In this document: piece after piece, positions 1 to 10,253 of the stretch | Layout: each line of letters opens with the position of its first letter | How positions within the stretch are numbered: the first letter of the stretch is position 1 | Assembly (NCBI RefSeq): GCF_002216855.1 | Contig: NZ_CP022356.1 | Location: 62,001 to 126,000 of the forward strand | Source of the DNA: Paraphotobacterium marinum | GTDB lineage: Bacteria > Pseudomonadota > Gammaproteobacteria > Enterobacterales > Vibrionaceae | Direction: 5' to 3' | Length of the DNA: 64,000 bases | The notes under the pieces: generated by a model | Seen by the model: the letters and a program-made list of their open reading frames with translations, nothing else | Databases searched by the model: none | Told to the model about the DNA's origin: nothing | Program-made: the position numbers and the translations under genes

Positions 1-1570
1 AACTCATAGAAAACTCCGGAGCATCTTGGGTACTATCTGATACTTGGTAATTAGATATTTTAATACTCATATAGTAAATAGCAGTTGCAAATATACTTAA
101 ATATACGATATCAATGCCAAATGGTATGACATTGGTTCCGCCGAATGTCCCGAAATAACTAAATATACATAGACCTAAAATGTAGAGGAAAACCCATGAT
201 CCTTTTACAAGATTTATGTTTTCAAAGTTGTTTTTATTAATAAAGTACATACAACCTAGAATGACGTAACCAACAGTAAATATGACACCAATTTTTTTGA
301 TAACGTCCCAACCAGCCCAATAAACAATTAATGTACAGATAATTAGTGCTGTGATACATAAAGCATGAATGTATTTCTTGTGGTGTTCCTTAAAGTTTAT
401 TTTATTTTGTGTTGTTAAAAGACCCAATGCAAGGGGACCCACTATGTATCCAAGTGTTAATGAAGCAACTAATAAACCAACTAAACTCTTCCAACTTGTA
501 AATGTAAATAAGTAGCATATTGCAATAATTGAGTTAAAAATAATACTATTTACAGGCGTTCCTTTAGGACAAAACTTACTCAAATACTTTGGTAAATACT
601 TGTTATCACTCATAGCACACGTCATTCTGCTTGTTGTGGCACTTATGACTAAACCCGTTCCGAAGGGTGCAATAATTGCATCTAAATATAGGATTTTAAC
701 AAAAACTGCAACACCAAATAAAGTAAGAAGACCAGCAATAGGAGCACTGCTTCCAGTAAAAGATAGATGATCCCATCCATTCGCATAACTAGAATTAGGT
801 AATGCATATATAAATGCAATTTGTAATAAAGAATAAACAACAGTTGTAAATAATAATGAGAAGAATAGAGCTCTTGGAACTGAACGTTTTGGATCTTTTG
901 TTTCACGGGACATTTCAATAGCAGGATTAAATCCTAAAAATGAATAAAAAACACCAGCTAAAGGAAGTGCACTTAAAACTGCCTTCCATCCATTGGGAGC
1001 AAAATTTGAAAAATTTTCAACATGATTGACACTATTACTACTAAAGAAAAGATAAAAAATAGCACCAATGGGTATAAATAATTTCATTGCAAGAATGATA
1101 TAGTTCGTTTTATTAAATGCTTTAACACCTGCAATATTAATTAATGCTATAACTACAATTAAAGCTATACCTGCCAATATTCCAATATGCGTTAATTCTG
1201 GTGACGGTCCTTTAGTCATCAATCCTGGAATATAATTCCCACTGTATTGAAGGACCGCAAGCGCTTCAATTGCCGGAACTGATGCCCACGCAATCCAAGT
1301 AATCCAAGAAATACTAAAACCTGCAAAATGACCATGACTGATTTGAAAAAAACGAACTGAACCACCTGTTGTTGGGATGTTTTTTGATAAAAATGAAAAG
1401 CAGGCGGCAATAATTGCCATTAAAACACCACCCATAATCCATGATATAATTGAAGCAGGACCCGCAATTTGTGCTGTTGTTAGAGGTCCGAGCAACCATC
1501 CAGAGCCAATCATTCCTGAAACAGATGCAGCAAATAGTGAGAAAGTGGTTAAATTTTTTTTCGTTGACAT
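1..1570 (-). CDS. APC-superfamily amino-acid permease, partial (3' end outside window)
   Basis: The frame is open for about 523 codons from an ATG at 1570 to the window edge, so only the extreme C-terminus can be missing. The start MSTKKNLTTFSLFAAS is followed by VSGMIGSGWLLGP, the G-S/A-G-I/M-I-G-S-G type helix-1 motif that binds the amino-acid backbone in APC transporters, and then by about a dozen hydrophobic segments. The product should be an inner-membrane amino acid:proton symporter or antiporter; the substrate cannot be read from sequence. It is transcribed away from an Lrp/AsnC regulator 228 bp off, a classic arrangement for regulated amino-acid uptake. Family confident, substrate unknown. 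Confidence 0.85.
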   Translation of the reverse strand, partial: MSTKKNLTTFSLFAASVSGMIGSGWLLGPLTTAQIAGPASIISWIMGGVLMAIIAACFSFLSKNIPTTGGSVRFFQISHGHFAGFSISWITWIAWASVPAIEALAVLQYSGNYIPGLMTKGPSPELTHIGILAGIALIVVIALINIAGVKAFNKTNYIILAMKLFIPIGAIFYLFFSSNSVNHVENFSNFAPNGWKAVLSALPLAGVFYSFLGFNPAIEMSRETKDPKRSVPRALFFSLLFTTVVYSLLQIAFIYALPNSSYANGWDHLSFTGSSAPIAGLLTLFGVAVFVKILYLDAIIAPFGTGLVISATTSRMTCAMSDNKYLPKYLSKFCPKGTPVNSIIFNSIIAICYLFTFTSWKSLVGLLVASLTLGYIVGPLALGLLTTQNKINFKEHHKKYIHALCITALIICTLIVYWAGWDVIKKIGVIFTVGYVILGCMYFINKNNFENINLVKGSWVFLYILGLCIFSYFGTFGGTNVIPFGIDIVYLSIFATAIYYMSIKISNYQVSDSTQDAPEFSMS

Positions 1571-1798
1571 ATCATGCCCTAAGTTAAATTAACAATTTGT
1601 TTATCTTATCAAACTAGATTCAGTCAATGATTGCTTAGTTCAAATATAAAAGCAAAATATTGAAATTTTATTTCAGTTATGATAGTTTTATTGGAATAAT
1701 ATGGCGCCTTTAATTTTTCTCCATATTATTCAATGATACAGACACAAAAGAATATAGTTAAAAAAAAATAAAGAGACTTATTTAAGAAATAAGCAATT

Positions 1799-2278
1799 AT
1801 GGGGAGTAATATTTTGGATAGAATAGACCGACGCATTTTAGAGATTCTTCAGGAAAATAGTGCAATAAGTAATCAGGAATTGGCAGATATGATTTCATTA
1901 TCACCATCACCTTGTCTTAGAAGAGTCAAACAACTTGAAAAAGAGGGATATATAAAAAAATATGCTGCAATATTAAATCCTAAAAAATTAGGGTTGAATA
2001 TGAAAGTTTTTGTTATGGTAACTTTAGATGGTCATAGCGAAGCAAAAATGGAACAGTTTGAAAAAATGGTCTTAGGATATCCTGAAATTATTCAATGCCA
2101 CCTCCTTACGGGACAATCGGCGCAGTATATGCTAGAGATTGTTGTTCGTGATTTAGATCATTATCAAGATGTTTTGTTTAAAAAACTTTCTTCTAGTATG
2201 ATCAAAAATATTGAGTCGACTTTTGTTTTGAGAAGTTCTTCAGAAAAGCAAGTTCTTCCCTTAGAGAACGCAATCTAG
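1799..2278 (+). CDS. Lrp/AsnC family transcriptional regulator
   Basis: The 159-residue length is normal for the family. The N-terminal winged HTH begins with LDRIDRRILEILQ and has the recognition stretch SLSPSPCLRRVKQLE, almost identical in pattern to the Lrp signature. The remainder forms the alpha-beta RAM/Lrp effector domain (YAAILNPKKLGLNMKVFVMV, then the GYPEIIQCHLLTGQSAQYML region). Such proteins sense amino acids and control neighbouring transport or catabolic genes. It is divergent from the amino-acid permease and probably regulates it (inference). The ribosome-binding site is weak (AGAGA well upstream of the ATG). No truncation seen. Confidence 0.9.
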   Translation: MGSNILDRIDRRILEILQENSAISNQELADMISLSPSPCLRRVKQLEKEGYIKKYAAILNPKKLGLNMKVFVMVTLDGHSEAKMEQFEKMVLGYPEIIQCHLLTGQSAQYMLEIVVRDLDHYQDVLFKKLSSSMIKNIESTFVLRSSSEKQVLPLENAI

Positions 2279-2316
2279 CTTAATTAAACATTAATACATA
2301 TGATTGAAATAATTTT

Positions 2317-3195
2317 TTATGTATTAAATGATTTTTTCATATAATTAACAAAAAGTTCAGTTTTAGCGTGCTTGAACTCTAATTTTGGATAAAATATAGA
2401 AACGACATCTTCTTTAAGATGATGGTTTTTTAAAATCTTAATTAAAGAGCCTTCATCTAAGCTATCTTGAACACCTAAATTAGATGAGCACAAAATCCCC
2501 ATGCTTTTTTTTGCCAAATATACTATGAGCTCTTTGTCGGTTGTAGTGATATTGCTGGAAACTTTTACGGTTTCTCCTTTGTCATTTGTAAGACTTGTAA
2601 TTGGCTTTTCTGATAACATTAAAATATTGTGTGATTCTAACTGTTGAAATGTTTCAGGAATTAGGTAGTTATCAGAATAATTGGGCGATACGAAATATTG
2701 TAGCTTTCTTTTAAATAACGGTACTCTAATATAACTTAAGTTATCAAATTGATTATATATATCAGGCGTAATAAATAAATCAAAAGATAGACTGGGTGAT
2801 TGACCATAATCAATTGGAACTAAATTAAGTCTTAAGTCCGGATATTTATCAAGAAAATTGGTAAGGTGAGATTTAATAAACTTTGATCCTAGAGACCTTT
2901 GAACTCCAATTTTAAGCGGTCCTTTGTAAGAGTTATTTATAAAACGAGTTTCATCTAACATTTTCTGCCAAGCACTGACTTGAATAAGTGCTTTTTGATA
3001 AAAAAACTGACCCGATTCTGTAAATTCTAAAGCTCTGGTTGTTCTCTTTATAAGTTGTGATCCAATTTGTTCCTCTAACCAAGTGACACGTTTACTCACT
3101 ACTGAACTATTAGTATGAAGTTTAACTGCTGCCCGACTAAAGCTTTTTTCCTCAAAAACCCTAATATAACTATTAACGCACTGAAACCAATTCAA
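2317..3195 (-). CDS. LysR family transcriptional regulator
   Basis: 292 residues. The N-terminal winged HTH (roughly residues 5-62: FEEKSFSRAAVKLH, then SSVVSKRVTWLEEQIGSQL and RTTRALEFTESGQ) is typical of the LysR family, followed by a periplasmic-binding-protein-like effector domain from about residue 90. The start appears to be TTG, with AGGG about 7 nt upstream. It diverges from a Bcr/CflA-type efflux gene across a 155-bp gap, so autoregulation and control of that exporter is the simplest role (inference). The effector is unknown. The protein is AT-rich and Asn/Lys-rich like its neighbours, with no sign of decay. Confidence 0.88.
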   Translation of the reverse strand: MNWFQCVNSYIRVFEEKSFSRAAVKLHTNSSVVSKRVTWLEEQIGSQLIKRTTRALEFTESGQFFYQKALIQVSAWQKMLDETRFINNSYKGPLKIGVQRSLGSKFIKSHLTNFLDKYPDLRLNLVPIDYGQSPSLSFDLFITPDIYNQFDNLSYIRVPLFKRKLQYFVSPNYSDNYLIPETFQQLESHNILMLSEKPITSLTNDKGETVKVSSNITTTDKELIVYLAKKSMGILCSSNLGVQDSLDEGSLIKILKNHHLKEDVVSIFYPKLEFKHAKTELFVNYMKKSFNT

Positions 3196-3350
3196 TTGAT
3201 GCCCTGTTATTTATGAAAAACATCATTATACAGAAAAAAAAACAATTTATTTACAATTATTAAGAAAAGGAGATTTTCTAAATTAGTATATTATAAAAAT
3301 CATAATTAGTGTTTATCCTAATTTTAAATTTTTGTTTATGGATTAATACA

Positions 3351-4520
3351 ATGAAAGATAGAAAGTTATTTATTTCTATGATGGTTTTGTCTACAGCTCA
3401 AATAGGAATGACTATTTATATTCCATCTTTACCATTCATGAGTAAAGACTTGAATGTTTCTAGTAATAATATAAGTTTAATTATTTCAATTTATTTATTA
3501 TCTTTGGGGTTTTCAGAAATGATTTGCGGACCTCTCTCGGACTATTTTGGTAGAAGACCAATATTTTTTATATCTCAGTTTTTATATTTGGTTGGGACCT
3601 TAATATGTATATGTTTTTCATCTAATTTTATTGGTATAGAAATTGGTCGCTTTATACAAGGTTTGGGAGCTGGTGGCGGCGCTGTATTATGTTATGCGAT
3701 TTTAAGAGATAGTTACACTGGTTCTAAACTTGCAAAATCAATTTCATATTTGACCATTATCGGAACTATTCTTCCAATTCTTTCTCCTTCATTAGGTTCA
3801 TGGATAGTAAATAGTTATAATTGGCATGCTATCTTTATTTTTGTGTTTATATGCATAGCATTTATTTTTATAATTAGTTTAATCTTTCTTCAGGAAACAT
3901 TAACCAGCAAACAAACTAAGATTAATATAATAACCTTAATTCATGACTATAGGTTTCTGTTTACTAATAAAAATTTTTTACTATGTAGCTTTTATACTAG
4001 CTTTGGGTATCTGTTAAACATTATCTCTGTACTTTTATCTCCTTTTATTCTGGAAGAGAAATTAAATATTAGTCTATTAAATTATGGTTACATCATAATG
4101 ATCCCTGTAGTTGCAAGGGCATTTGGTTCTTTCGTTTTAATTTCCATACAAAATATATTTTCGAATACTAAGATTATTTACGTCAGTTTTTTGATGACCT
4201 TATCTAGTGGGTTATTACTCATTTATTTGAAGTTATCAATACTAAACTTTATATTTTCATTGTCTTTATTTAACTTCGGTCGAGGTTTATCCCAGCCAAT
4301 TTTTATGACTGAATTATTAAATCCTTTCGCTAGTAAATCAGGAATGGCTACAGCGGTCAATGGTTTTTTCTCTCTATGGCTGGTTGCTTTGGCAGCACCA
4401 TTCTTGATGAAACATTGGATATTTGAAAGCTCACAATTAGGTACATTTTTTTCTGAAATTTCAATTGTCTTTATATTAATTTATTCTGTAGACCGATGGA
4501 CTAACAGAGCGAAAACCTAA
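3351..4520 (+). CDS. MFS drug-resistance transporter, Bcr/CflA type
   Basis: About 389 residues and 12 predicted membrane helices. Diagnostic stretches are TIYIPSLPFMSKDLNVS after helix 1, the MFS loop 2-3 motif GPLSDYFGRRP, and helix-4 GRFIQGLGAGGGAVLCYAILRD, all characteristic of the Bcr/CflA (DHA1) efflux group. An in-frame GTG 42 nt upstream would add a hydrophobic, poorly conserved leader; I prefer the ATG of MKDRKLFISMMV because homologues begin there. Proton-driven export of drugs or metabolites from the inner membrane is expected. Likely controlled by the divergent LysR gene. One of seven MFS genes in this window. Confidence 0.88.
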   Translation: MKDRKLFISMMVLSTAQIGMTIYIPSLPFMSKDLNVSSNNISLIISIYLLSLGFSEMICGPLSDYFGRRPIFFISQFLYLVGTLICICFSSNFIGIEIGRFIQGLGAGGGAVLCYAILRDSYTGSKLAKSISYLTIIGTILPILSPSLGSWIVNSYNWHAIFIFVFICIAFIFIISLIFLQETLTSKQTKINIITLIHDYRFLFTNKNFLLCSFYTSFGYLLNIISVLLSPFILEEKLNISLLNYGYIIMIPVVARAFGSFVLISIQNIFSNTKIIYVSFLMTLSSGLLLIYLKLSILNFIFSLSLFNFGRGLSQPIFMTELLNPFASKSGMATAVNGFFSLWLVALAAPFLMKHWIFESSQLGTFFSEISIVFILIYSVDRWTNRAKT

Positions 4521-4543
4521 TCTAGCATAGGGTAAAACAAATT

Positions 4544-4822
4544 ATGAAAAAAATATTATTATCAACTATCATAATTATAGGTTTTATAAGCTCAGCATAT
4601 GCTAATACATATGGTGCTTATTTGGATGGACAAGTTAGTTATTCAGTAGCCTCAACTTCTGAATTAGGATTTCCACTAGATGATGTATCCACTTTAAAAA
4701 ATAAAGGCGGACTCGTTGGAGAGTTACATGTTGGTTATTTATTTTCTGTTACGGAATCTTTATCCTTAGGTCCAGAAATTGGATTAAGTTTTTTTAATAT
4801 CAACATTGAAATAAAATATTAA
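4544..4822 (+). CDS. short exported protein, probably a truncated outer-membrane beta-barrel
   Basis: 92 residues beginning with a clear signal peptide (MKKILLSTIIIIGFISSAYA, cleavage after AYA). The mature part alternates aromatic and glycine-rich strands (GAYLDGQVSYSV, GLVGELHVGYLF, SLGPEIGLSFF), the pattern of OmpA/opacity-type barrels, but such barrels are normally about 180-220 residues with eight strands; only three or four are present. I found no continuation in another frame downstream, so it looks like a 3'-truncated relic or a very small surface protein. It starts 23 bp after the MFS gene on the same strand. Function unknown. Confidence 0.5.
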   Translation: MKKILLSTIIIIGFISSAYANTYGAYLDGQVSYSVASTSELGFPLDDVSTLKNKGGLVGELHVGYLFSVTESLSLGPEIGLSFFNINIEIKY

Positions 4823-5111
4823 CTTCATTTTTTTAAAAATCTGAAGATAAACTCTAATTATGTATGTTTTTTTTAATATTTCGTCTCTAAAGAGTTTAAA
4901 ATCGTCACTTCTTATTTCATTTCTGTATCAATAACAACCTACTTTAAAGATATAAGGTTGAGACTGTATTTTCTCGACCACAAAGCATGTTTCAAGTCTA
5001 ACAAACTTTCTTAAATAAAATAAATTTAATCTAGTTTAAAGAATCTAACAACCAGTGCTTTGGATAATTATTTTAGCAATTATTTCTTCAATCTTAATTT
5101 AAAAGTGTCTT

Positions 5112-6497
5112 CTAATTTTTAGTTGATTTGGATGAGACTACGCCAATATTTGTTTCAGTTTGAAACATTTTTAAAATTGAAATTAAAATCAACGAAATTG
5201 ATATCAACATAAATATTTCTATTGATAGGGTATGAGAGTGATTGGAATTTACAAAAGCATTTGTGATGGTCATTGTCAGGGCAACAATAGTTCCACTAAA
5301 TGCAAAACTATATTTTTGAAAAAGAGCCATAAGTACATTAACGTTATTAATTTCTTCTCCTTTAAAACCATAAAAAGTTAAACAATTACAACCAGTAAAA
5401 ACTATAGATTGACAGAAGCCTATGATTAATAAAATGATAGCAATTTCAAAGAAAGATATGGCTTTACTAGCTAATAGAATTGTTAAAATACATGCTATCG
5501 ATAAGATACATCCAATTAAAATAGATTTCATATAACCAACTTTTGCATATAATTTTGTCGATAAAAATCTTCCACATAATAAACCTATGGGTTGAAAAAT
5601 CATAACAGAGCCTGCTTCTATATATGTATAACTATATTTGTAGTGTAAAAAAACTGGGAGTGACATGGTTAAACCACCTAACGCCATTCTAAATAGAGAG
5701 CCTGAAATAATAGAGGATTTGAATGTATCAACTGAAAAGGGATAAGTTTGGATGAGTAATTGTGACTTCTTTAGATGTTTAATAGCTAGAAATACAAAAA
5801 AAACTGCAAAAATAATCATTGAACTTGGTAAAAAAAGATTTGATATGTTTTCTGATAGTAAATTAGCTCCTAAAATTCCTGTAAAACTGGCTGTAGCCAA
5901 AAAGAAAAAGCCGTAAAAATCAAAAGGTTTTTTTAGTGATGGGGTATTCTTTTTAGGAAAATGAATTTGAGTCAAAATAAACAGGAATATCAAAAAGGGA
6001 ATATTAACTAAATAAATAAAGTGCCAACTTAAAGCCTCAGTTATAAATGCACCAAGAGTAGGTCCGATCATACCAGCTAGATTTCCACAGAGGGGAAGCA
6101 TGTTAAGTATTTTTGGATGTTGACTTTGATGTGAGACCTTAAGCAAAAGGTTTCTACCTGTTGGCACCATCAAAGCACCACCTAAACCCTCTATTGCTTG
6201 ACCTAATATGAAAATATGAATTGATTGTGATGTTGCTATAGTTAATGAACCGACCGTGAAAAACAAAATTGCACAAGAAAAAATTTTTTTACTACCGAAC
6301 TTGGGAATTAGCCAAGAACCTAAGGGAATAAATATAGCATTTGATATGAGATAAGCTGATAATGCTAAATAAATTAGTGCATTACTTGTATTAAGTGATG
6401 ATGATATATCCGGTATAACAGCCCAAGCTATGGTTGTGTCCAAAAGCTCTAAGCCGAAGGCTACTATTACAATACCTAAAATTATATTTAGTCTCAT
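5112..6497 (-). CDS. MFS transporter, DHA2 (EmrB/QacA-like) family
   Basis: About 461 residues with 13-14 hydrophobic segments. FGLELLDTTIAWAVIPDIS in helix 1 is the LD-x-T-I-x-x-V-A-x-P signature of DHA2 multidrug exporters; QAIEGLGGALMVPTGRNLLL is motif C-like, and the helix-5 stretch GNLAGMIGPTLGAFI follows. An ATG nine codons upstream exists, but it lies inside the hairpin of the preceding gene's terminator and has no Shine-Dalgarno; the internal ATG of MRLNIILG has AAAGG 5 nt before it and is chosen. Probable drug or metabolite:proton antiporter of the inner membrane. Confidence 0.85.
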   Translation of the reverse strand: MRLNIILGIVIVAFGLELLDTTIAWAVIPDISSSLNTSNALIYLALSAYLISNAIFIPLGSWLIPKFGSKKIFSCAILFFTVGSLTIATSQSIHIFILGQAIEGLGGALMVPTGRNLLLKVSHQSQHPKILNMLPLCGNLAGMIGPTLGAFITEALSWHFIYLVNIPFLIFLFILTQIHFPKKNTPSLKKPFDFYGFFFLATASFTGILGANLLSENISNLFLPSSMIIFAVFFVFLAIKHLKKSQLLIQTYPFSVDTFKSSIISGSLFRMALGGLTMSLPVFLHYKYSYTYIEAGSVMIFQPIGLLCGRFLSTKLYAKVGYMKSILIGCILSIACILTILLASKAISFFEIAIILLIIGFCQSIVFTGCNCLTFYGFKGEEINNVNVLMALFQKYSFAFSGTIVALTMTITNAFVNSNHSHTLSIEIFMLISISLILISILKMFQTETNIGVVSSKSTKN

Positions 6498-6510
6498 AAT
6501 ACCTTTAAAA

Positions 6511-6540
6511 GAAAAACACTTCATGGGAAATGAAGTGCTT
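6511..6540 (-). terminator. Rho-independent terminator of the nucleoside-transporter gene
   Basis: Read on the minus strand, AGCACTTCA pairs with TGAAGTGTT (one G-T) around a 7-nt loop and is followed by TTTTTCTTTT. It lies about 60 nt after the nupC-type stop codon. The first possible ATG of the next gene falls in this hairpin, which argues that translation of that gene starts further down. Confidence 0.7.
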
Positions 6541-6598
6541 TAATATCCAAAATACAATTAGCGTTACTATATCAAAATTTATTTGTTTTTGATAGTGG

Positions 6599-7780
6599 CT
6601 ATATTACTAATCCCGCAATCGTGGCAGATAATAAGTTAACTAGTGTTGCACCAAATATCAACTTGAAACCATATTTAGCAACAACATTACCTTGTTTATT
6701 GGACAGAGCTTTAATTGAACCCGTAATAATACCGATTGAACCGAAGTTTGCAAAAGATATTAGGAAAATAGTGACAATTGCTTTGGAGTGCTCAGAAAGT
6801 TGACCAGAGAGTTGTTTTAATAAATCAATAGCAGGAAACTCATTTGCCGCAACTTTAGTACCCATAATCATTCCAGCATGTAAAGCTTCATCAGATGGTA
6901 TTCCAATGATCCAAGCAATAGGATAGAAAATATAACCTAATATTTCTCTGAAGCTTACGCCTAGTATTGAGGCAAAAACATGATCTAAAAGTGCCAAAAG
7001 TGCCAAAAATCCGATCATCATCGCAGCAACAATCATCGCAACTTTAAAACCCGTTATAATATAATCCGTTAACATTTGAAAAAAAGAACTTTCTGTTTTT
7101 TCAGTTTGCAGCTTGTTATATTCTAACTCTTCTTTATGATCATATGGATTGACTAAGGAGAGAACAATAAAAGTACTAAAAATATTTAAAATAATAGCTG
7201 TAAGCACATACTTAGGATCTAGCATGCTTATGTAAGCCCCTAAAATAGACAGAGACACTGTTGACATGGACATTGCTGCTAGAGTGTATAGTCTTCGCTC
7301 AGAAATTTTATCAATAACATCTTTGTAAACAACGAAATTTTCTTCTTGTCCGAAAAAAAGAGCACTGATTGCATTAAAGGACTCTAATTTACCCATTCCA
7401 TTGACTTTTGATAAAACATATCCTAATGCGTTAATGATATAGTTCATGATTTTAAAGTATTTTAAGATGCCTATCAAAGCTGACATGAAAATAATTGGCA
7501 TTAGAACTTGTGCAAAGAAAAAATTGTCTTTAAGAAATTGTTCACTAAAAACAAACTTTGTTCCAATATTTGAAAATTCCAAAAACAAATCAAATAATTT
7601 GGATATTTCGTTAATAATAATTAATCCGTAATCTGAAGCAAGTAAAAACCAAGCTAAAATAACTTCTATAATCAGTAGTTGAATGATTGGTCTTATCTTT
7701 ATAGCTTTTCGGTCTTTACTTACCAATAACGCCAATGCCAAGACAAACAAAACTCCTAAAATGGAATGTAAAATATTCAT
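6599..7780 (-). CDS. concentrative nucleoside transporter (NupC/CNT family)
   Basis: 393 residues, the usual length for bacterial CNT proteins. It imports nucleosides with protons or sodium across the inner membrane. The three CNT parts are visible: the N-terminal helices (MNILHSILGVLFVLALALL), the gate region FFAQVLMPIIFMSALIGILKY, and the substrate motif region ISALFFGQEENFVVYKD, which corresponds to GQ-x-E in characterised CNTs. The C-terminal nucleoside-recognition domain includes FANFGSIGIITGSIKAL. A single gene with its own terminator. Intracellular or salvage-dependent bacteria often carry several paralogues. Specificity (purine versus pyrimidine) not resolvable. Confidence 0.9.
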   Translation of the reverse strand: MNILHSILGVLFVLALALLVSKDRKAIKIRPIIQLLIIEVILAWFLLASDYGLIIINEISKLFDLFLEFSNIGTKFVFSEQFLKDNFFFAQVLMPIIFMSALIGILKYFKIMNYIINALGYVLSKVNGMGKLESFNAISALFFGQEENFVVYKDVIDKISERRLYTLAAMSMSTVSLSILGAYISMLDPKYVLTAIILNIFSTFIVLSLVNPYDHKEELEYNKLQTEKTESSFFQMLTDYIITGFKVAMIVAAMMIGFLALLALLDHVFASILGVSFREILGYIFYPIAWIIGIPSDEALHAGMIMGTKVAANEFPAIDLLKQLSGQLSEHSKAIVTIFLISFANFGSIGIITGSIKALSNKQGNVVAKYGFKLIFGATLVNLLSATIAGLVI

Positions 7781-7943
7781 TTATGTACTCTCGTTGTGTG
7801 TGTTTTTTGCGGGACGTATATTACAATATTTAGCTTTGATTTTATACTCTTATATTGATATTTTTTTGTATTGTTAAAATTAATTTATATAAATATGTTT
7901 TTAAGTTATAATGCTAAGTTAATTAAATAAAAGTGATATTATT

Positions 7944-10061
7944 ATGATTCAAGCAAAAACTAAAATATATGACTACCCCAAATACTGGGCTGAATGTTAT
8001 GGTTCATCGCCTTTTTTACCAACTTCTAAACAAGAGATGGATCAACTTGGATGGGATAGTTGTGATATTATTTTAGTAACTGGTGATGCTTATGTTGATC
8101 ATCCAAGCTTTGGGATGGCTGTTATCGGTAGGTTGCTTGAATCACAAGGTTTTAGAGTTGGTATTATTGATCAGCCAAACTGGAATAGTAAAGATGATTT
8201 CATGAAATTAGGTAAGCCTAATTTATATTTTGGAATTACTGCAGGTAATATGGATTCAATGATCAATCGATATACTGCTGATAAAAAAATACGTCATGAT
8301 GACGCATATTCACCAGACAATAAAGGTGGAAAAAGACCTGATAGAGCTGTAATTGTTTATTCTCAAAAATGTAGAGAAGCCTTCAAAGATGTTCCTATTG
8401 TAATTGGTGGTATTGAAGCTAGTTTACGCCGTATTGTTCATTATGATTACTGGTCAGAGAGCGTTAGGCGATCAATCATCTTTGATTCCAAGGCAGATAT
8501 TTTATTGTTTGGTAACGCTGAAAGAGCTTTAGTTGAAGTCTCTCATCGTATTGCTCGAGGTGAACAGGTCCAAAATATGTTAGATGTAAGAGGGTGTGCA
8601 TTTAATCTCCAAAAATATCCTTCTCATTATAATGAAATTGATTCATCTAGAATAGAAAAACCATTTAAAGAGTTTGTTCCACAAAATCCTTATGAGTATG
8701 ATAAACCCTGCGCAGGAGATAAGGAACAAAGTACTACGAGTGAAGTGAGTGTTATTCAAATAAAACCATCCAAACATGAGGTTGAAAATACAGTTGTTAG
8801 ACTGCCTTCTTATGAGAAGTTACTTAATGATAAAATTTTGTATGCACATGCTAGTAGGATAATGCATTTGGAAACAAATCCTTATTCTGGGAGAGCGTTG
8901 GTTCAAAAGCATGGGGCTAGGGAACTTTTTGTTACACAATCTCCTATTCCGTTGACAACCGAAGAAATGGACTTTGTTTTTGGGTTACCTTATGCAAGAG
9001 TGCCACACCCAAAGTATACGAATAAAAAAATTCCAGCTTATGAAATGATTAAAACATCTGTAAATATAATGAGAGGGTGTTTTGGTGGTTGCTCTTTTTG
9101 CAGTATCACGGAGCACGAGGGAAGAATTATTCAAAATCGTTCTAAAGAATCTATTTTAAACGAAATAAAGGATATTAAAGAAAAAGTTCCAGGGTTCACA
9201 GGTATGATTTCTGATTTGGGTGGACCAACTGCTAATATGTATCGATTGGGGTGTAAAGATCCTAAAGCAGAAGCAAATTGTAGAAGACCTTCATGTGTTT
9301 TTCCTTCCATTTGTAAAAAATTAAATACAGATCATCAATATACCATTGATTTATATAAGAGTGCTCGGAAGATTGATGGTGTCAAAAAAATAATGATTGC
9401 TTCGGGAGTAAGATATGACTTGGCTGTTGAGTCTCCTGAATATGTGAAGGAATTAGTTACACATCATGTTGGTGGTTATTTAAAAATTGCGCCAGAACAT
9501 ACAGAAAAAAGACCGCTTGATTTAATGATGAAACCAGGTATTGGTACTTATGATCGATTTAAGCAAATGTTTGAGCAATACAGTAAAGAGGCAGGTAAAA
9601 AACAATATTTGATACCCTATTTTATCGCAGCACATCCAGGTACAGAAGACGAAGATATGTTAAATTTAGCGCTTTGGTTGAAAAAGAATAATTTTCGATG
9701 TGATCAGGTGCAGAACTTCTACCCATCACCAATGTGTAATGCAACTACAATGTATTATTCAGAAACCAACTCACTTAAAAAAGTGAAATATAAAAAAAGG
9801 AATATAATTAATACGGCAAAATCAGAAAAGAAAAGAAAGTTACACAAAGCATTTTTAAGGTATCATGATGAAAATAATTGGGATGTTTTAAGAGAGGCAG
9901 TAAAGGATATGGGTAAAAGTCATCTTATTGGTGATAAAGAAGGTTGTTTAATCCCATCAGTTGACTCAGTTAAGAAGAATAATTTTTATCAAAGAAAATC
10001 TGGTCGCCATGCATCTAAACGTTTTGCAACAAAACATACAAAAAACCAATTTAAAAGTTAA
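7944..10061 (+). CDS. ygiQ: YgiQ family radical SAM protein
   Basis: 705 residues, in the normal range for YgiQ. The radical-SAM cysteine triad is [19 protein letters not shown] at about residue 379, preceded by a B12-binding-like N-terminal part ([25 protein letters not shown]) and followed by the conserved [17 protein letters not shown] and [20 protein letters not shown] stretches. The C-terminus is basic ([18 protein letters not shown]). YgiQ is widespread in proteobacteria but its reaction is not established; it presumably binds a [4Fe-4S] cluster and S-adenosylmethionine in the cytoplasm. Stand-alone gene. Family call very secure. Confidence 0.95.
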   Translation: MIQAKTKIYDYPKYWAECYGSSPFLPTSKQEMDQLGWDSCDIILVTGDAYVDHPSFGMAVIGRLLESQGFRVGIIDQPNWNSKDDFMKLGKPNLYFGITAGNMDSMINRYTADKKIRHDDAYSPDNKGGKRPDRAVIVYSQKCREAFKDVPIVIGGIEASLRRIVHYDYWSESVRRSIIFDSKADILLFGNAERALVEVSHRIARGEQVQNMLDVRGCAFNLQKYPSHYNEIDSSRIEKPFKEFVPQNPYEYDKPCAGDKEQSTTSEVSVIQIKPSKHEVENTVVRLPSYEKLLNDKILYAHASRIMHLETNPYSGRALVQKHGARELFVTQSPIPLTTEEMDFVFGLPYARVPHPKYTNKKIPAYEMIKTSVNIMRGCFGGCSFCSITEHEGRIIQNRSKESILNEIKDIKEKVPGFTGMISDLGGPTANMYRLGCKDPKAEANCRRPSCVFPSICKKLNTDHQYTIDLYKSARKIDGVKKIMIASGVRYDLAVESPEYVKELVTHHVGGYLKIAPEHTEKRPLDLMMKPGIGTYDRFKQMFEQYSKEAGKKQYLIPYFIAAHPGTEDEDMLNLALWLKKNNFRCDQVQNFYPSPMCNATTMYYSETNSLKKVKYKKRNIINTAKSEKKRKLHKAFLRYHDENNWDVLREAVKDMGKSHLIGDKEGCLIPSVDSVKKNNFYQRKSGRHASKRFATKHTKNQFKS

Positions 10062-10216
10062 TAATTTTTTAATTAATTCATCAGTGAATTAAGTAATTCT
10101 TTGTAAGGTATCCTTAATTCACTAACTTTTAAACTTTTATACACTTTTAACTAGAAAGGGTAACAATTTAGACTTTGGGTAACGTATACCTTTTTGATTA
10201 GCTTTAGCCCTTCTTT

Positions 10217-10249
10217 TTAATAAAAAACCAAAATTAGGTTTTTTATTAA
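10217..10249. terminator. bidirectional terminator between ygiQ and the DUF333 operon
   Basis: A 13-bp perfect inverted repeat (TTAATAAAAAACC / GGTTTTTTATTAA) with a 7-nt loop lies between two convergent genes. Each arm carries the T-run for one direction. A second, longer-looped inverted repeat (GTGAATTAAG / CTTAATTCAC) lies upstream at about 10085-10123. Confidence 0.7.
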
Positions 10250-10253
10250 AATA

